Assembly (NCBI GenBank): GCA_020746105.1
Contig: CM036617.1
Location: 19,846,037 to 19,910,036 of the forward strand
Reading direction: 5' to 3'
From: Trogon surrucura
Taxonomy: Eukaryota > Chordata > Aves > Trogoniformes > Trogonidae
Length of the DNA stretch: 64,000 nucleotides
The stretch's first letter is position 1; each line of letters opens with the position of its first letter. Shown here piece after piece: positions 37,276 to 48,611 of this stretch. Below the pieces are notes generated by a model. The model was not told the DNA's origin. It saw nothing but the letters and a program-made list of their open reading frames with translations, and did no database searches. Both the position numbers and the translations under genes were made by a program.

Positions 37276-38980
37276 AATTCATTACATACACAGTAAAGTT
37301 GATGTATTAGTGTACACATCAAACATGGTTGAAGTTATTTTGATTTAATAACATTTTATATTTCAAGTATAATTAAACTGAAAATATTCATGACCTTCTA
37401 CAGTGGTGATTCAGGTGAGTAGTTTTTTATGACTGCAGAAAGATTTAAGCTTTATTACTCTTTTAATGAATTAGGGCGTATGACATATGAATTCCCACAT
37501 ACATCACCCTGTCCATGGGCAAAAATACGAACTCTGAATTCCTACCAGGGAGACTTTTTCTCCAGCCACCTTTGCAATTCTTCAGTTCATTGAGGTTTGA
37601 AACCTTTTAAGAAACTACGGTCTAGCCAAGGCCAGTTTGTAACAAAACACATTATATTTGATCTGTGGGGTCCTCATTGCCAAAGTACTCACTTCATTTT
37701 ATGCTAGTCTTTCCCATGAAACATGTGAAGGTGAAAGTATGACCTTAATTTTAGTTTTCTTGATGTATCTGTTAGAGACCTATATAAAATCAGTACTTGC
37801 GTGTCTGCATTTATGAAGAACATTTATGGGCATGTAAGTGTAGGAAAGATAAGTATTAGGCTAAAAATACTTGCTGTTACATGTAAAACTACTCCCATGA
37901 CTTTAAGGGCAGTCTTCTATGTTTAACGCTTGTTTCCATGGGGTCTGTAGTTAGAAGAAAGTTATCAGGTAGGAAGATGCTTCCCATGAGCCAGACTGGG
38001 TAAACTGAGTGTGCTGATGGCTGCTACAGAGCGGTGAGAGGAAACTCCTGGCTGTCTGTGACAAGCTTTAGCCAACCTACAAAGCCCAGGAGAATTATAA
38101 CCCCCCAGAAGTCATCTGCAGGCTGTGCTTTACACAGGCACAGAGAACAAATATCCTCCTAACAGAGGTAGGCATGTAACCTGGTTGGAGAGACTCCTGC
38201 AAATTAGCTTCTGTCTGTGTTACCAGTCCAAGTAAATTAAGATGTGTGGTGCTTGCCCTAGATGCCACACACAGGGCAGCTGCTGGAAGTGGGCGTTTCT
38301 CCGTGAGACATCGAAGGAGCCAGGCTAGAGCTGCTGAGACTGGGGTGGGTGTCCCTTCAGTTAGAAGATGTTACTGTGTGCCTTGTGGTGGCTGAATAAA
38401 AAGGTGGTCCTAGAAAGACACTATTTTCTTTATTTTTACCTTTCTTTTATGTTTTTATTTACAGCCTTTAAGTATTTTGTAACTATTCTATCTCACTTGG
38501 TCTTCATCTTGCTCTCCATCCATTCATTGATCCAACCATCCACACAACGTCCCAAGAAAAGGAGTCATTTCACCATGCCAGCACTGCTCACTTTTGCAGA
38601 ACAAGGTCTGTAGGTAAGAATGAGGCAAGGAAGGAAAATGTTCTGTCTCCATCTGCCTGCTCTTTCACTGTAAACACCTTTGGTTTCCTGATTAGCAAGA
38701 CTTCAGGATGGCCAAGACTAGTAGACCTGGGGCTGGCCTGCTCTGAGAGACCCAGAACCTTAGCCCTACAAACTCAGAGGGGCCAGTTACCCCGTTACTC
38801 AGGGACAACATTGCACAGCCATCTCTTTCACTTGTCTACACAGCCTGGTTGGTACCTGAGTGCCTGGGAACATGCCCAGGCTGCCTACCCTCTTAAGTTG
38901 ACAGCACAATCCAAGCATTGTTTTGGGGCAGAACAGCTACCCCACCTCAACCAGTCGCTGGACTCAGTTCTGGAGGCATT
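37276..38980. other. Unassigned non-coding DNA
   Basis: Nothing was recognised with confidence. The first part is AT-rich and the later part is of mixed composition. Confidence 0.5.
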
Positions 38981-39339
38981 CATAAAATCATAGAACAGTT
39001 TTTGTTGGAAAAGAGCTTTAATATAATTGAGTCCAACCATCAAGTCAGCCCTACCAAGTCAGCTGCTAAATCATGTCCCCAAGCATAACGTATATTCATC
39101 TTTTAAACACCTCTATGGATGGTGATTCAACTACCTCCCTGGGCAGCCTGTTCCAGTGTCTGACAACCTTCTCAGTGAAAGTTCCTCCAACCTCATTTCA
39201 GGTAGCTGTAGAGAGTGATAAGACCTCCCCTGAGCCTCCTTTTCTCCAAGCTAACCAACCCCAGTTCTCTCAGCCTCTCCTTGTAAAATTTGTTCTCCAA
39301 AACCTTCACCAGCTTCATTGCCATTTGGACACACTCCAG
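38981..39339 (-). mobile_element. CR1 LINE, group C, 3' segment of an interrupted copy
   Basis: Antisense copy with the 3' end (cataaaatcatagaac), GAGTCCAACCATCAAGTC, then the ORF2 C-terminal blocks up to CATTTGGACACACTCCAGA. It stops exactly where a younger CR1 begins. The expected continuation (tatctttcttgtag...aggggcccaaaact) reappears at 39550, so the element is split by an insertion. Confidence 0.93.
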
Positions 39340-39549
39340 AATCATAGAATCATAGAATGTTAGAATGTCAGGGGTTGGAAGGGACCTCTAGAGATCATCT
39401 AGTCCACCCCCCCTGCCAGAGCAGGATCCCCTAGGGCAGACCATACAGGAATGCATCCAGGTGGGTTTTGAAAGTCTCCAGAGAAGGAGACTCCACAACC
39501 TCTCTGGGCAGCTTGTTCCAGTGCTCCATCAACCACACAGTGAAGAATC
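39340..39549 (-). mobile_element. CR1 LINE, group A, nested inside an older CR1
   Basis: Antisense group A 3' end: octamers at 39341-39357, TCAGGGGTTGGAAGGGACCT, TCTAGTCCACCCCCCCTGCC, TCTCCAGAGAAGGAGACTCC, and CACAGTGAAGAA at its 5' limit. The hexamer AGAATC occurs at both borders (39338-39343 and 39544-39549) and may be a target-site duplication. This is uncertain, because CR1 tails themselves contain AGAATC. Confidence 0.93.
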
Positions 39550-39600
39550 TTGATATCTTTCTTGTAGCGAGGGGCCCAAAACTAAACATAGTATTCCTAA
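39550..39600 (-). mobile_element. CR1 LINE, group C, 5' segment of the interrupted copy
   Basis: The phrase TGATATCTTTCTTGTAGCGA followed by GGGGCCCAAAACTAAACATA is antisense CR1 ORF2. It immediately precedes, in element order, the block that ends at 39339. It completes the copy interrupted by the insertion at 39340-39549 and breaks off near 39600. Confidence 0.85.
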
Positions 39601-40710
39601 TAAACCATTTCAGTGCAAGTATCCTGTTGCTTCAGTGCTGGCCTTAGTTCAGCACTGGGCACGTCCCATATGTCAGTAGTCACAGCCCCTGGGCTCACAG
39701 GACAACCTGTCTGCTCCATGGCTACCCTTGTAGGAAAAGCTGACATTGCAAGGAGGTACTTGGAGGAACATCTGTGGAGTGTGGGAGCAATACAGACCAA
39801 CGGGAGATACGCAACCACTTCGGGAACCACTGGTGGTACACGGTCAGGAGAGACAACACGGAAGCAATATTTGGTTTTGGCAGGGCTGCTGGAGAGCTCA
39901 ATGCTGGAAATAGCAGCATCAGCAGTTGCATGGGTTTAGCTCATTCAAACCTGACAGCAAGGCAAGTGCCTTTCTTAGAGAGGAACCCTCACCCACACAC
40001 TTTCCTTGGAGGCTGGGAGCGGTGGGCTTGGTCCCTCTCCATTTAACCAGTGTTCAAATGCACGGTGGAAGCAGCAAGCATCAAGCACAGCCAGACCTCG
40101 GCATCCCAGGCTTTGCAGGACCATTGGAGTGAGTGACCCTGACTGCCTGGATTACTTGTTCATTGATTTTCTCTAGGGAAAGATGATTTACAAAATGAGA
40201 AAAGCTATCCGAAGTGAGTGCTTATTTTGCAGTCAGCAACACAGGCTGGAGCCCAGACACAGTGCTGTCCCAGGACCTGACAATGCAATAGTAGGAATCA
40301 TAAAAATAGCACAAAGGCATGAGCTAACCTGCTCTCACATCTCTTTTTTAATATTAATTTCACTCCTGATAATGCATTTCTCACCTTCATTTCACTATTT
40401 CTGGGCTGTCTTGTTATGCAATAAAATGCTGTTTTCTTTGGCTATTTGCTGTAAAAATTACTCTAAAAAACAGATTGTGAATGAAGAACAACATGTGCCA
40501 GTTCTGTCAAAAAAAAGGAGACTCAACTCACAGTTTGGCAGAGTCACGGGAGGAGCTCAGGCCTGTGCCAAGGAGGGGACCAAGCCCAGAATAGACTCTG
40601 GTCTGAATAGATCTGTAGCGATGCCTCTGGGCCATGTAGTTTGAACACCCTTTCTGCCTGCAGACCATCTGCTTGTCTTAGACCTGCAGTGTTCCAGTTT
40701 GCACGTTTAT
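39601..40710. other. Unassigned non-coding DNA
   Basis: Open frames at 39613-39939 and 40183-40644 (108 and 153 codons) have no recognised domain. No repeat family was identified. Confidence 0.5.
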
Positions 40711-40874
40711 GGGGAGGGAGCGAGGGAGGAAGGGAGAGAGGAAGGAAGGGAGGGAGGAAGGAAGGGAGGGAGGAAGGAAGGGAGGGAGGGAGGGAGGAAG
40801 GGAGGAAGGGAGGAAGGGAGGAAGGGAGGAAGGGAGGAAGGAAGGAAGGAAGGGAGGAAGGGAGGAAGGAAGAA
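40711..40874 (+). repeat. Polypurine GGAA/GGGA microsatellite
   Basis: About 164 bp composed almost only of G and A on the plus strand, built from GGAA, GGGA and the compound GGAAGGGA. Four GGG runs separated by single A lie at 40780-40794, a classical G-quadruplex pattern. The pure homopurine/homopyrimidine strand asymmetry also permits triplex formation. Every overlapping open frame is a by-product of the repeat. Confidence 0.98.
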
Positions 40875-43282
40875 ATGGCTGTGTGTTACCACAGGGATAG
40901 ATTAGTTCCTTCAGTAGCATGCTGCTATTTCAGATAATAACTGCTGTTACAGAGAAAGCCTTCCCTCTTCAATACCATCAGGCACATGTTGCATCTCTGC
41001 ATTGTTCTCCAAAATCCCTCTAATGACCTCTCACAAAGCACATGCAGTGAACACTCTTCCTTCTCCCTTCCTGTATCTGTGAAGTCTTCCAGACCTGTCC
41101 TCCTAACCTCTCTACCAGCTTGTAACTTATACCCTGTGGTACTGTGTCAACGTCGTGCCATTGGCTGCCTCCAGGGTCTTTGGTGAGTTTTCTCAGTCTT
41201 GTTCTCACCTCAGTGAGCCTTCAGTGTATTTGATGGGTCCTCTGTGTATATTTCAGTGGCTTTGGGCTTTTCTGAGGTTCCTCTCATCTGTCTTAATACA
41301 CCTTTATGTTGGGCTTTAATTATCTCATCCACCATCTTGAAGACTTTGTCCCTCTGTTTTCCAGCTTGACTTTTTCAACCTCTTCTAAACAGTAAGATCT
41401 AAGTCCTTTGTAGCAGGACTTGTTTGAACAAATCCCTGAGCCAAAGTGGCATCATTCGGATGCTGCATCTACCACACACCAGGCAACTCTCTGCAAAGGT
41501 AGCAAGGACCAGCTCTGACTAGGACTTGTCTGCTCTGTAAGACCTGGCCTCCTGAGACAAAGCTCAACATACATTACTCACATTACTTGATCCGTGAGAC
41601 TAAGCCCTACATTGTGCATCTAATGAAGCAGAACAACACTTTCATGCTTTTGCAGGAACTTCAGTCATGCCAAGGACCTCCTGAGATGACACGTGATGTG
41701 AAAATCATATACAAAAGGGCTATCTGTACTGATCAATGAAGGCAAGGCCAGCTGGGCCAGAGTGACCTACAGGTAGATCTCTTGGCCTCCAGAGCTGTAG
41801 CCATTTGCAAACTACACCAAATAAATAGCTGGGGCTGGTACACACAGCCAAGTTGCTGTGCCCAGGGATGTTTCCTGGCCTGTTTAATTTCCTACTAGAG
41901 TTATAGCCAAGCTTTCTTTACTGCTGTGCATTACAAAGATATTCAGCCTGTCCACGCCCTTCCCTAGCTCCCCATTGCTTCCCATAGCAGACTCACACTC
42001 TCTTGTCTTCCAGTTCCCTCTCATCTTCGTGCTTTTGTCACCATACCATTTTTCTTTTCATGTCTGCACCCCCTTGCAAATACTATTCTTCTGTCTCCAT
42101 TTTCCAAGCCTCTACTATCCCCTTATTTACCAATTCCTCAAGAATATTTATAGTGCTGCTCTAAGGATAGCCTCTAGCACATGCTCCTACCTGCTGCACA
42201 GGACATGTGGGCACAGGTGCCAGCATTTGTGAGCAGTTTGGTAGGAACCTGGAAAAGGTAAAGCTCCAAAGGTTTGGAGGCCTGCACACGACAAGCTTTT
42301 CTGCTCAACAACGCTATCTTTGTTTACTGCAAGTTCAAGGCTCTTTCTGATGCTCTATTGCAGGGGTGAACCTTGCCTTGGGCACGATGTGCTTTTAAAT
42401 TTCCAGCAATATGTGGACATAGTTGCCCTCCCACGGAGTCGGTAGATATGTGCCCTTGCTAGATATGTGTCATAAGGATGGTTCTGCAACACATGCGTGA
42501 TCCTCTGTCGCTGGTGGGTCCCAATGAACCTCATCACACAACCTTGTGAACCAGGCATGACCTTCACATTGCCCTTCTCTGCTCCACATAGCAATAAGGC
42601 ACTGACCCTTCAGAACAGTTTACCATCAAACGAATAAACCAAACCTGAGTTATAAGGGCTTCCTTGCAAAAGGGAATTTTACATTTCATCTGTTACAGAC
42701 GAAATAAAGAGCTACAGCCCCAGGCAGTCTGCAGTGACTCTCCAGGAGCCACGTAGCATGTTGTCAGTCTGGGCAGTGTGTCCATACTGGCGTTCTCCTG
42801 GCTGGAATACCTGCTGCTCCCCCATGAACGGCTGGAGCACTGTGATTCACAGCAGTTTCTTCAAGGTGTGCAGTTAAAATCCCACAACACAAACAGATAC
42901 GGCTTTCTCTGGAAGAATCATTATTCCAGCTGTAAGAACTGAACAAGACACAGCATCTGCAAATGACTGCAAAAAAAAGTTGTGGGTTGCCTTACAGAGT
43001 TTAATTTCTCTTTCATGAAGAAGAGAGGATGCAGTGAAAAAGAAAGGAAATGCTTCCATTTTATTGTCTACTGTGACCCCAACACTCAGAAGCATCTTTA
43101 TAAGTTAGCATCACTGGTAAAATAATTACAGAATAATGAAAACAACTTTAAAATTAAATGTGCTGCATTTGGAAAAAAAGTTCTAAGATAGAAAGCAACA
43201 AAATTAGCACTACTTCAATTTTGAAAATCTGATTTATGCACTGATGTATGAGAAGAGGACCATTTGCAACACTTCACTCTTT
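40875..43282. other. Unassigned non-coding DNA
   Basis: Unique-looking sequence without recognised repeats. No exon, RNA gene or mobile element was identified. Confidence 0.5.
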
Positions 43283-44437
43283 ATCATAGAATCATAGAAT
43301 CATAGAATGTTAGGGATTGGAAGGGACCTCGAAAGATCATCAAGTCCAATCCCCCTGCCACAGCAGGAATGCCTAGACTATGCCACACAGGAACGTGTCC
43401 AGGCAGGTCTTGAATGTCTCCAGAGAAGGAGACTCCACAGCCTCTCTGGGCAGCCTGTTCCAGGGCTCCGTCACCCTCACTGAGAAGAAGTTTCTTCTCG
43501 AGTTTAAGCGGAACCTCTTATGTTCCAGTTTCAGCCCATTACCCCTTGTCCTATCAGTGGTTGTCACCGAGAAGAGCCTGGCTCCATCCTCGTGACACTC
43601 ACCCTTGATATATTTGTAAACATTAATAAGGTCACCCCTCAGCCTCCTCTTCTCCAAACTAAAGAGCCCCAGCTCCTTCAGTCTTTTCTCATAAGGGAGA
43701 TGCTCCACTCCCTTAATCATCCTAGTTGCCCTGTGCTGGACTCTCTCCAGCAGTTCCCTGTCTTTCTTGAACTGAGGGGCCCAGAACTGGACACAGTATT
43801 CCAGATGGGGTCTCACCAGGGCAGAGTAGAGGGGAAGGAGAACCTCTCTTGACCTACTAACCACTCCCCTTCTAATACACCCCAGGATGCCATTGGCCTT
43901 CCTGGCCACAAGGGCACAGTGCTGGCTCATGGTCATCCTGCTGTCCACCAAGACTCCCAGGTCCCTTTCCCCTGTGCTGCTCTCTAATAAGTCATTCCCC
44001 AACTTATACTGGAACCCGAGGTTGCTCCTACCCAGATGCAAGACCCTACATTTACCCTTGTTGTATTTCATTAAATTTTTCCCCGCCCAACGCTCCAGCC
44101 TGTCCAGGTCTCGCTGGATGGCAGCACAGCCTTCTGGTGTGTCAGCCACTCCTCCCAGCTTGGTGTCATCAGCAAACTTGCTGATAGTACTCTCTAGTCC
44201 CTCATCCAAGTCATCAATGAATATATTGAATAATACTGGTCCCAGTACCGACCCTTGAGGCACTCCACTGGATACAGGTCTCCAACCAGACTCTGCCCCA
44301 TTGACCACGACTCTTTGGCTTCTTCCCCTCAGCCAGTTCACAGTCCACCTCACTACCCGAGAGTCTAGACCACACTTCCTCAGTTTAGCAGCAAGGATGC
44401 TGTGGGAGACTGTGTCAAATGTTTTACTGAAGTCTTT
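43283..44437 (-). mobile_element. CR1 LINE, group A, about 1.15 kb, best-preserved copy
   Basis: Antisense copy from the reverse transcriptase active-site region to the 3' end. The 3' end has three octamers (atcatagaat series from 43283), TTAGGGATTGGAAGGGACCT and CATCAAGTCCAATCCCCCTG. The coding part has no stop or frameshift (see the separate entry). Similarity ends near 44437, just upstream of the motif A coding segment, so the 5' part of ORF2 (endonuclease and fingers) and all of ORF1 are absent. Confidence 0.96.
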
Positions 44438-44458
44438 ATCCCAGTCAAAAACTTTTGT
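43373..44458 (-). pseudogene. CR1 ORF2 C-terminal fragment: reverse transcriptase motifs A-C and thumb
   Basis: An uninterrupted frame of about 361 codons runs from after a TGA at 44459-44461 to the stop at 43373. The family's ORF2 encodes an endonuclease plus reverse transcriptase that copies the LINE RNA at the target site. Visible in order are motif A (DFSKTFDTV, near 44430), [18 protein letters not shown], motif B ([11 protein letters not shown]) and motif C (FADD, 59 residues after the GTG codon at 44353). Downstream are [59 protein letters not shown] and [18 protein letters not shown]. The catalytic aspartates of motifs A and C are all present. The endonuclease and N-terminal reverse transcriptase are missing and there is no native start or promoter, so this is a dead, 5'-truncated copy. 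Its clean frame points to a young insertion. Confidence 0.9.
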
Positions 44459-46261
44459 TCAGAATCCTGTGGGTAGAGAAATTGGGCTCATCTTGAGGAT
44501 ACTTCCAAAATATTCCACTGCTTTTGTTTAACCAGGTATTATTTTCATTTGTGACGGAGTGATTGACTTCTGTGATTGTTACAGTGCTTCTCCCTGGGTT
44601 AGTGTCCCTGCACATCCACCTTGTCTAACAACAAAATTTATGGCTAATTCATTATAGTTATTTCAGCCATTTCTAGTGAATCAGTGTTATGGATGGAGTA
44701 CAAACTGCTGACATCTACTCCTGATACTGTCAAGCAACACTTATGATACTGTCATTATGAATTCAAATAGCCAAAATGGCAGTGGCTTCTCTAGCACAAC
44801 TCTCTAAACTAAAATGACATGTTAATGAAGAAATGTCACTGGCTATTTTTTCTAAAGGTTTATGTCAATGTGAAAAAAAAGATGGAAGGTTATACCTCCC
44901 AGAACAAGTTAAAAGGGAGACCTCTAGGACTGGCAGAGGCTTGAAATTCAGAGCAAAGAAATGACTAATTGCTCTTTGGTTTCTCTATGTTTGGAAAAAC
45001 AGAGCTTCGTCAATCTCAGTAAACACAATGGCTCAGCATTAAAACCTCATGGTGGGATCATTTTCTTCTCTTAACAGAAACAACCTTTATCAGACCAAAC
45101 TATGTCTAAACATTTGTGTCATGAGGGGACCATGCTGGTTAGCACTACTATCTAAGCACACTTCATTCATAACGTCTCAAATGCGCTGTTCCTTCCATAG
45201 GCCACTGTTTCATAGAAGAGCAGGTGAAGGACCCAACATCTGTGAATAAACCAGCATCTCAGGTAACCCCAGGAGTAAACCCAGGACCCGCAGCCAGAGC
45301 TGATGACTGTGCTTTGTACTTGGAAGTTATAGGAGACGGGTTTTCTTGGATGTAGGGTCCCTGGAAAAATCTTGCCTTGTGATTGAATTCATTGAATTGG
45401 GCTTTGTTTTGAGAGCAGTCAGTGAAAGATGAAAATACCCAAATGGGAATTTGTTTGCCATGTGCCTTTGGAGAATTCAAGAGTAACTCATTCACAGTCA
45501 TACAGCAGGGTTGAAGACCTGCATTGGTTTTTTTCCTCTCCTCTTCCATTTAATCACTCCAAATGTATCTTCAAAGCTGCATAATATTCTTCAGGTTACA
45601 TTTCACTTTCTTTGTTCACCTTATGGCCCTCTTCACACAGTGCAAGTTCTTTCTGAGCACAGTCATCATTAAATACAAGCACTATCTATTTTATTGGACC
45701 TTGTATTTATTTCACAGCCTCAGATAATTACTGGAGAAATTATTGCTAACAGATACGACTGCAGAGACCATCCCTGGGGCACCTTTCTGAGCACAGCTCC
45801 TAGGAAGGTTCCCGTTAACCACCTGCCGCTCAGGACCCGGTCTGGAACTCATCACCACTCCTACCCACTTTTACAACTTGCTCCTTTTTTTTTGTCTATA
45901 ACTTGTTTTTAATAAGGCACAGTTACAAAATTACTTGGTTTATGTTCCTAGGGGCTGCCAAAGACTTGAACAAATCAGGAGGGGGAGGTTGATTTTACCC
46001 CAGGGCAATCTCTCTATAAACCCCTCCCTAAACCAGCTCGTGCTGACAGATCACTCTAGGGAGATTTACGGTTTCTCAAACAAAATTAAGAAAATTATTA
46101 TGGTGTGAAGTTAAGGGCAGCGTAGCCCTCCCACACCCATTCTTTTCTCTCCTCACAGGCTGTTGAGCACAGGAGAGGAGAGTGGCAAGTAACCCTGCCC
46201 ATCAGCAATGGACAATGGTCACACAGGTAAATGCTGTGGGGATTCACTCCTCTCATACATA
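44438..46261. other. Unassigned non-coding DNA
   Basis: No repeat family was recognised. A TATAAA at 46015-46020 lies in a locally GC-richer context, but nothing downstream looks like an exon. An acceptor-like pyrimidine tract ending in cacag is at 46141-46158. Confidence 0.45.
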
Positions 46262-47001
46262 GCTCAAAAAGGCCAAGTACAAGGTCCTGCACCTGAGTCA
46301 GGGCAACCCCCAGTATCAATACAGGCTGAGGGATGAGGGTTTGAGAGCAGCCCTGCCAAGAAGGACTTGGGAGTACTGGTGGATGAAAAGCTGAATATGA
46401 GCCAGTAATATGCACTCGCAGCGCCGAAGGCCAACCTTATCCTGGTCTACATCAAAAGAAGCATGGCCAACAGGTTGGCAGAGGTGATTCTGCCCCTCAG
46501 CTCCACTCTGGTGAGACCCCACCTACAGTACTGTGTCCAGTTTTGAGGCCCTTAGTGTAAGAAAGACGACCTATGCGAAAAGGTCCAGAGGAGGGCTACA
46601 AAAACAATCAGGGGGTTGAAGCACCCCCTCCACAGGGACAGGCTGAAAGTGTTGGGGCTGTTCAGTTTGGAGAAAAGAAGGCTCCAAGGAGACCTTACAG
46701 TGACCTTACAGTACTTAGAGAGGGCCTACAAGAAAGAAGGGGAGGGATTCTTTATCAGAGAGTATAACTGATAGATTTAGATTAGATACTAGGAATAAAT
46801 CTTTTCTGTGAGGGTGGTGATACACTGCAGCAGGTTTCCCAGAGAAATTGTGGAAGCCCCCTCCCTGGGAGTGTCCAAGGCCAGGCTGGGTGGGGCTTTG
46901 AGCAACCTGGTCTAGTGGGAGGTGTCCGTGCCCATAGCAGGGAGGTTGGAACTAGATGATCTTGAAGGTCACTTCAACCCAAACCATTTTATGGTTCTAT
47001 A
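46262..47001 (+). mobile_element. CR1 LINE, group B, about 740 bp
   Basis: Sense copy from just after the reverse transcriptase box to the 3' end. It contains GGCCAAGTACAAGGTCCTGC, GGACTTGGGAGTACTGGTGG, CATCAAAAGAAGCATGGCCA, GTGAGACCCCACCTACAGTA and TTTGGAGAAAAGAAGGCTCC. These are followed by the untranslated block GAGCAACCTGGTCTAGTGGG and a tail (attttatggttctata). Several stops and frameshifts interrupt ORF2 (for example taatatg at 46406 and ttttgaggc at 46540), so it is older than the group A copies. Confidence 0.94.
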
Positions 47002-48578
47002 AATACCTCCTCTAGCTTGGTTTCCTCTTCTTTAATAGTTCTGAAATACTAACTTTGAACATTAAAATGTGCTATTCCATCATAGCCAAAGTTCTCCAAC
47101 ATTTTTATGACACAGCACATCAAAGCCTGCATAGGAAGGACATGGAATGGTATGATTTGGGGATGACTGATCATCTCCATATAAACCTTCCTATGTAATT
47201 GCATTTCCTGTCTAAAGGAAGTGCTGTGGATGCTGCATTTTAGCAAAACCACTATCAGGGCTGTTGCTTACATGGGTCAAATGTATCCCTGGGGACCTCC
47301 CTGCGAGGAAAGTCTCACCTGTGGGTAAGCTGTCTTCAGTGGCTTTATGTCTCTTCCTGGACTGTATTACTACACAGGAAACCTGTAAGCAAATATCTGT
47401 CTTTGGTGGTTCTTCAGTGTCAATTCACCAAGATTATATTTGCCAAGGAAACAGAAAAATCACAAGAACGGTAAATACTGGGAAAGACAAGTTAATTCCA
47501 GAGTGACCTGAAGTAATTTCAGCTACAGCGGTAATGGAGGCAATCCTGGGGTGGTGCAGGCAAAGCCCTTTACTTGATGAAGAAGTCAGAAAACAGAAAG
47601 AAGAAAGACTGAAAAATATGGTCCAGCAGCACAGCTGTTGCGTAGTTTTCTTTTAAAGGTAAAAGTAATGGGGTTTTTTGCACCTTGTGATTAGTGCCAC
47701 CGCAATAACTATGGGATGTTTTCTCAAACAGCTGCAGTAAAACCCTAGGAGCTGAAGAAAACCTGGGTAGAGAAAAGGAGCTCCTGAAGTAAAAGTTTGT
47801 TTCCCACTAAGCACACATAAAATATTGTCCACTAGAATATTGTTATTCTAATTTTTGCAGACTGTTTTGTCTCTTCTCTGACTTCTCTGAGTTCTCTTCT
47901 TTGCCACTGCAGGGATTCTTGTGCTAATAAAAAAGCTTGCCATTCTTGGTGGAGTCCTTGAGGAGGAGATGTCTGTTTCTAATTGTTTTCTTATTGTTGG
48001 CTTTGAACTTCACATCTTTTGTGCTGATGCCTGCCTTGAAAGCCCTTCTCAGGGAATATAGTATTACTAATGAGAGATGTTGATCAGCCCCCACGGCAGG
48101 ATGTTTATATGCAGAAGAATGTTTTGATCTGTGGCTATAGCCTGAGCCTGGATCTTGCTCGGGCTAATTTGGATGCTGTTTTGTTTGATTCTGACTGCCT
48201 GCCTTCACTATGTCTTGGGTTTACTCCATAGCTTTAATTTCTTTGATTTATCATTGGCCAGCAAATCATATTTTTTTCCCACTTTTACAGATTGTATGGT
48301 AAGTGCTATATTGTCAGCAATTCCTATTTAATATGTAGAGAGTTTCAAATTTATGAGCAGCACTGTTACCCTTGCTCTGTTGAATTAATAGCAGATGCTC
48401 CTGAATTTGGTGTGTTTGTACAGTATTTGTTACTTTTGATTAAATACAGTGCAGTCCTTGGGACATGTACAGTATTTACATTTGAGTGTTACCAAGCAAC
48501 ATCACATGATTTTTGTATCTGTGATAGCCACAAGGGACTGTGAGGTGCTGGCTCAAGGAGCAAACTTGCTGCTGCTGT

Positions 48579-48583
<5 letters not shown>
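47002..48583. other. Unassigned non-coding DNA
   Basis: No repeat was recognised. A strong splice-acceptor-like tract (tttttttcccacttttacag, ending 48290) is followed by an 84-codon open frame to 48543, discussed among the findings. There is no domain evidence for a gene. Confidence 0.45.

Positions 48584-48611
<28 letters not shown>
48584..48611 (+). repeat. Poly(A) run, 28 bases
   Basis: This is the longest homopolymer in the window. It follows a gctgctgctgtacagc phrase, and no AATAAA lies in the preceding 60 bases. It could be a simple repeat or the tail of an unrecognised processed insertion. No target-site duplication was identified. Confidence 0.95.

Noticed and set aside
40641..40937. 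Glutamate/arginine/glycine-rich and proline/serine-rich proteins across the purine tract
   Set aside because: All are translations of the GGAA/GGGA microsatellite.
46015..46060. TATAAA promoter near 46015
   Set aside because: A single motif without a downstream exon, donor or conservation evidence.
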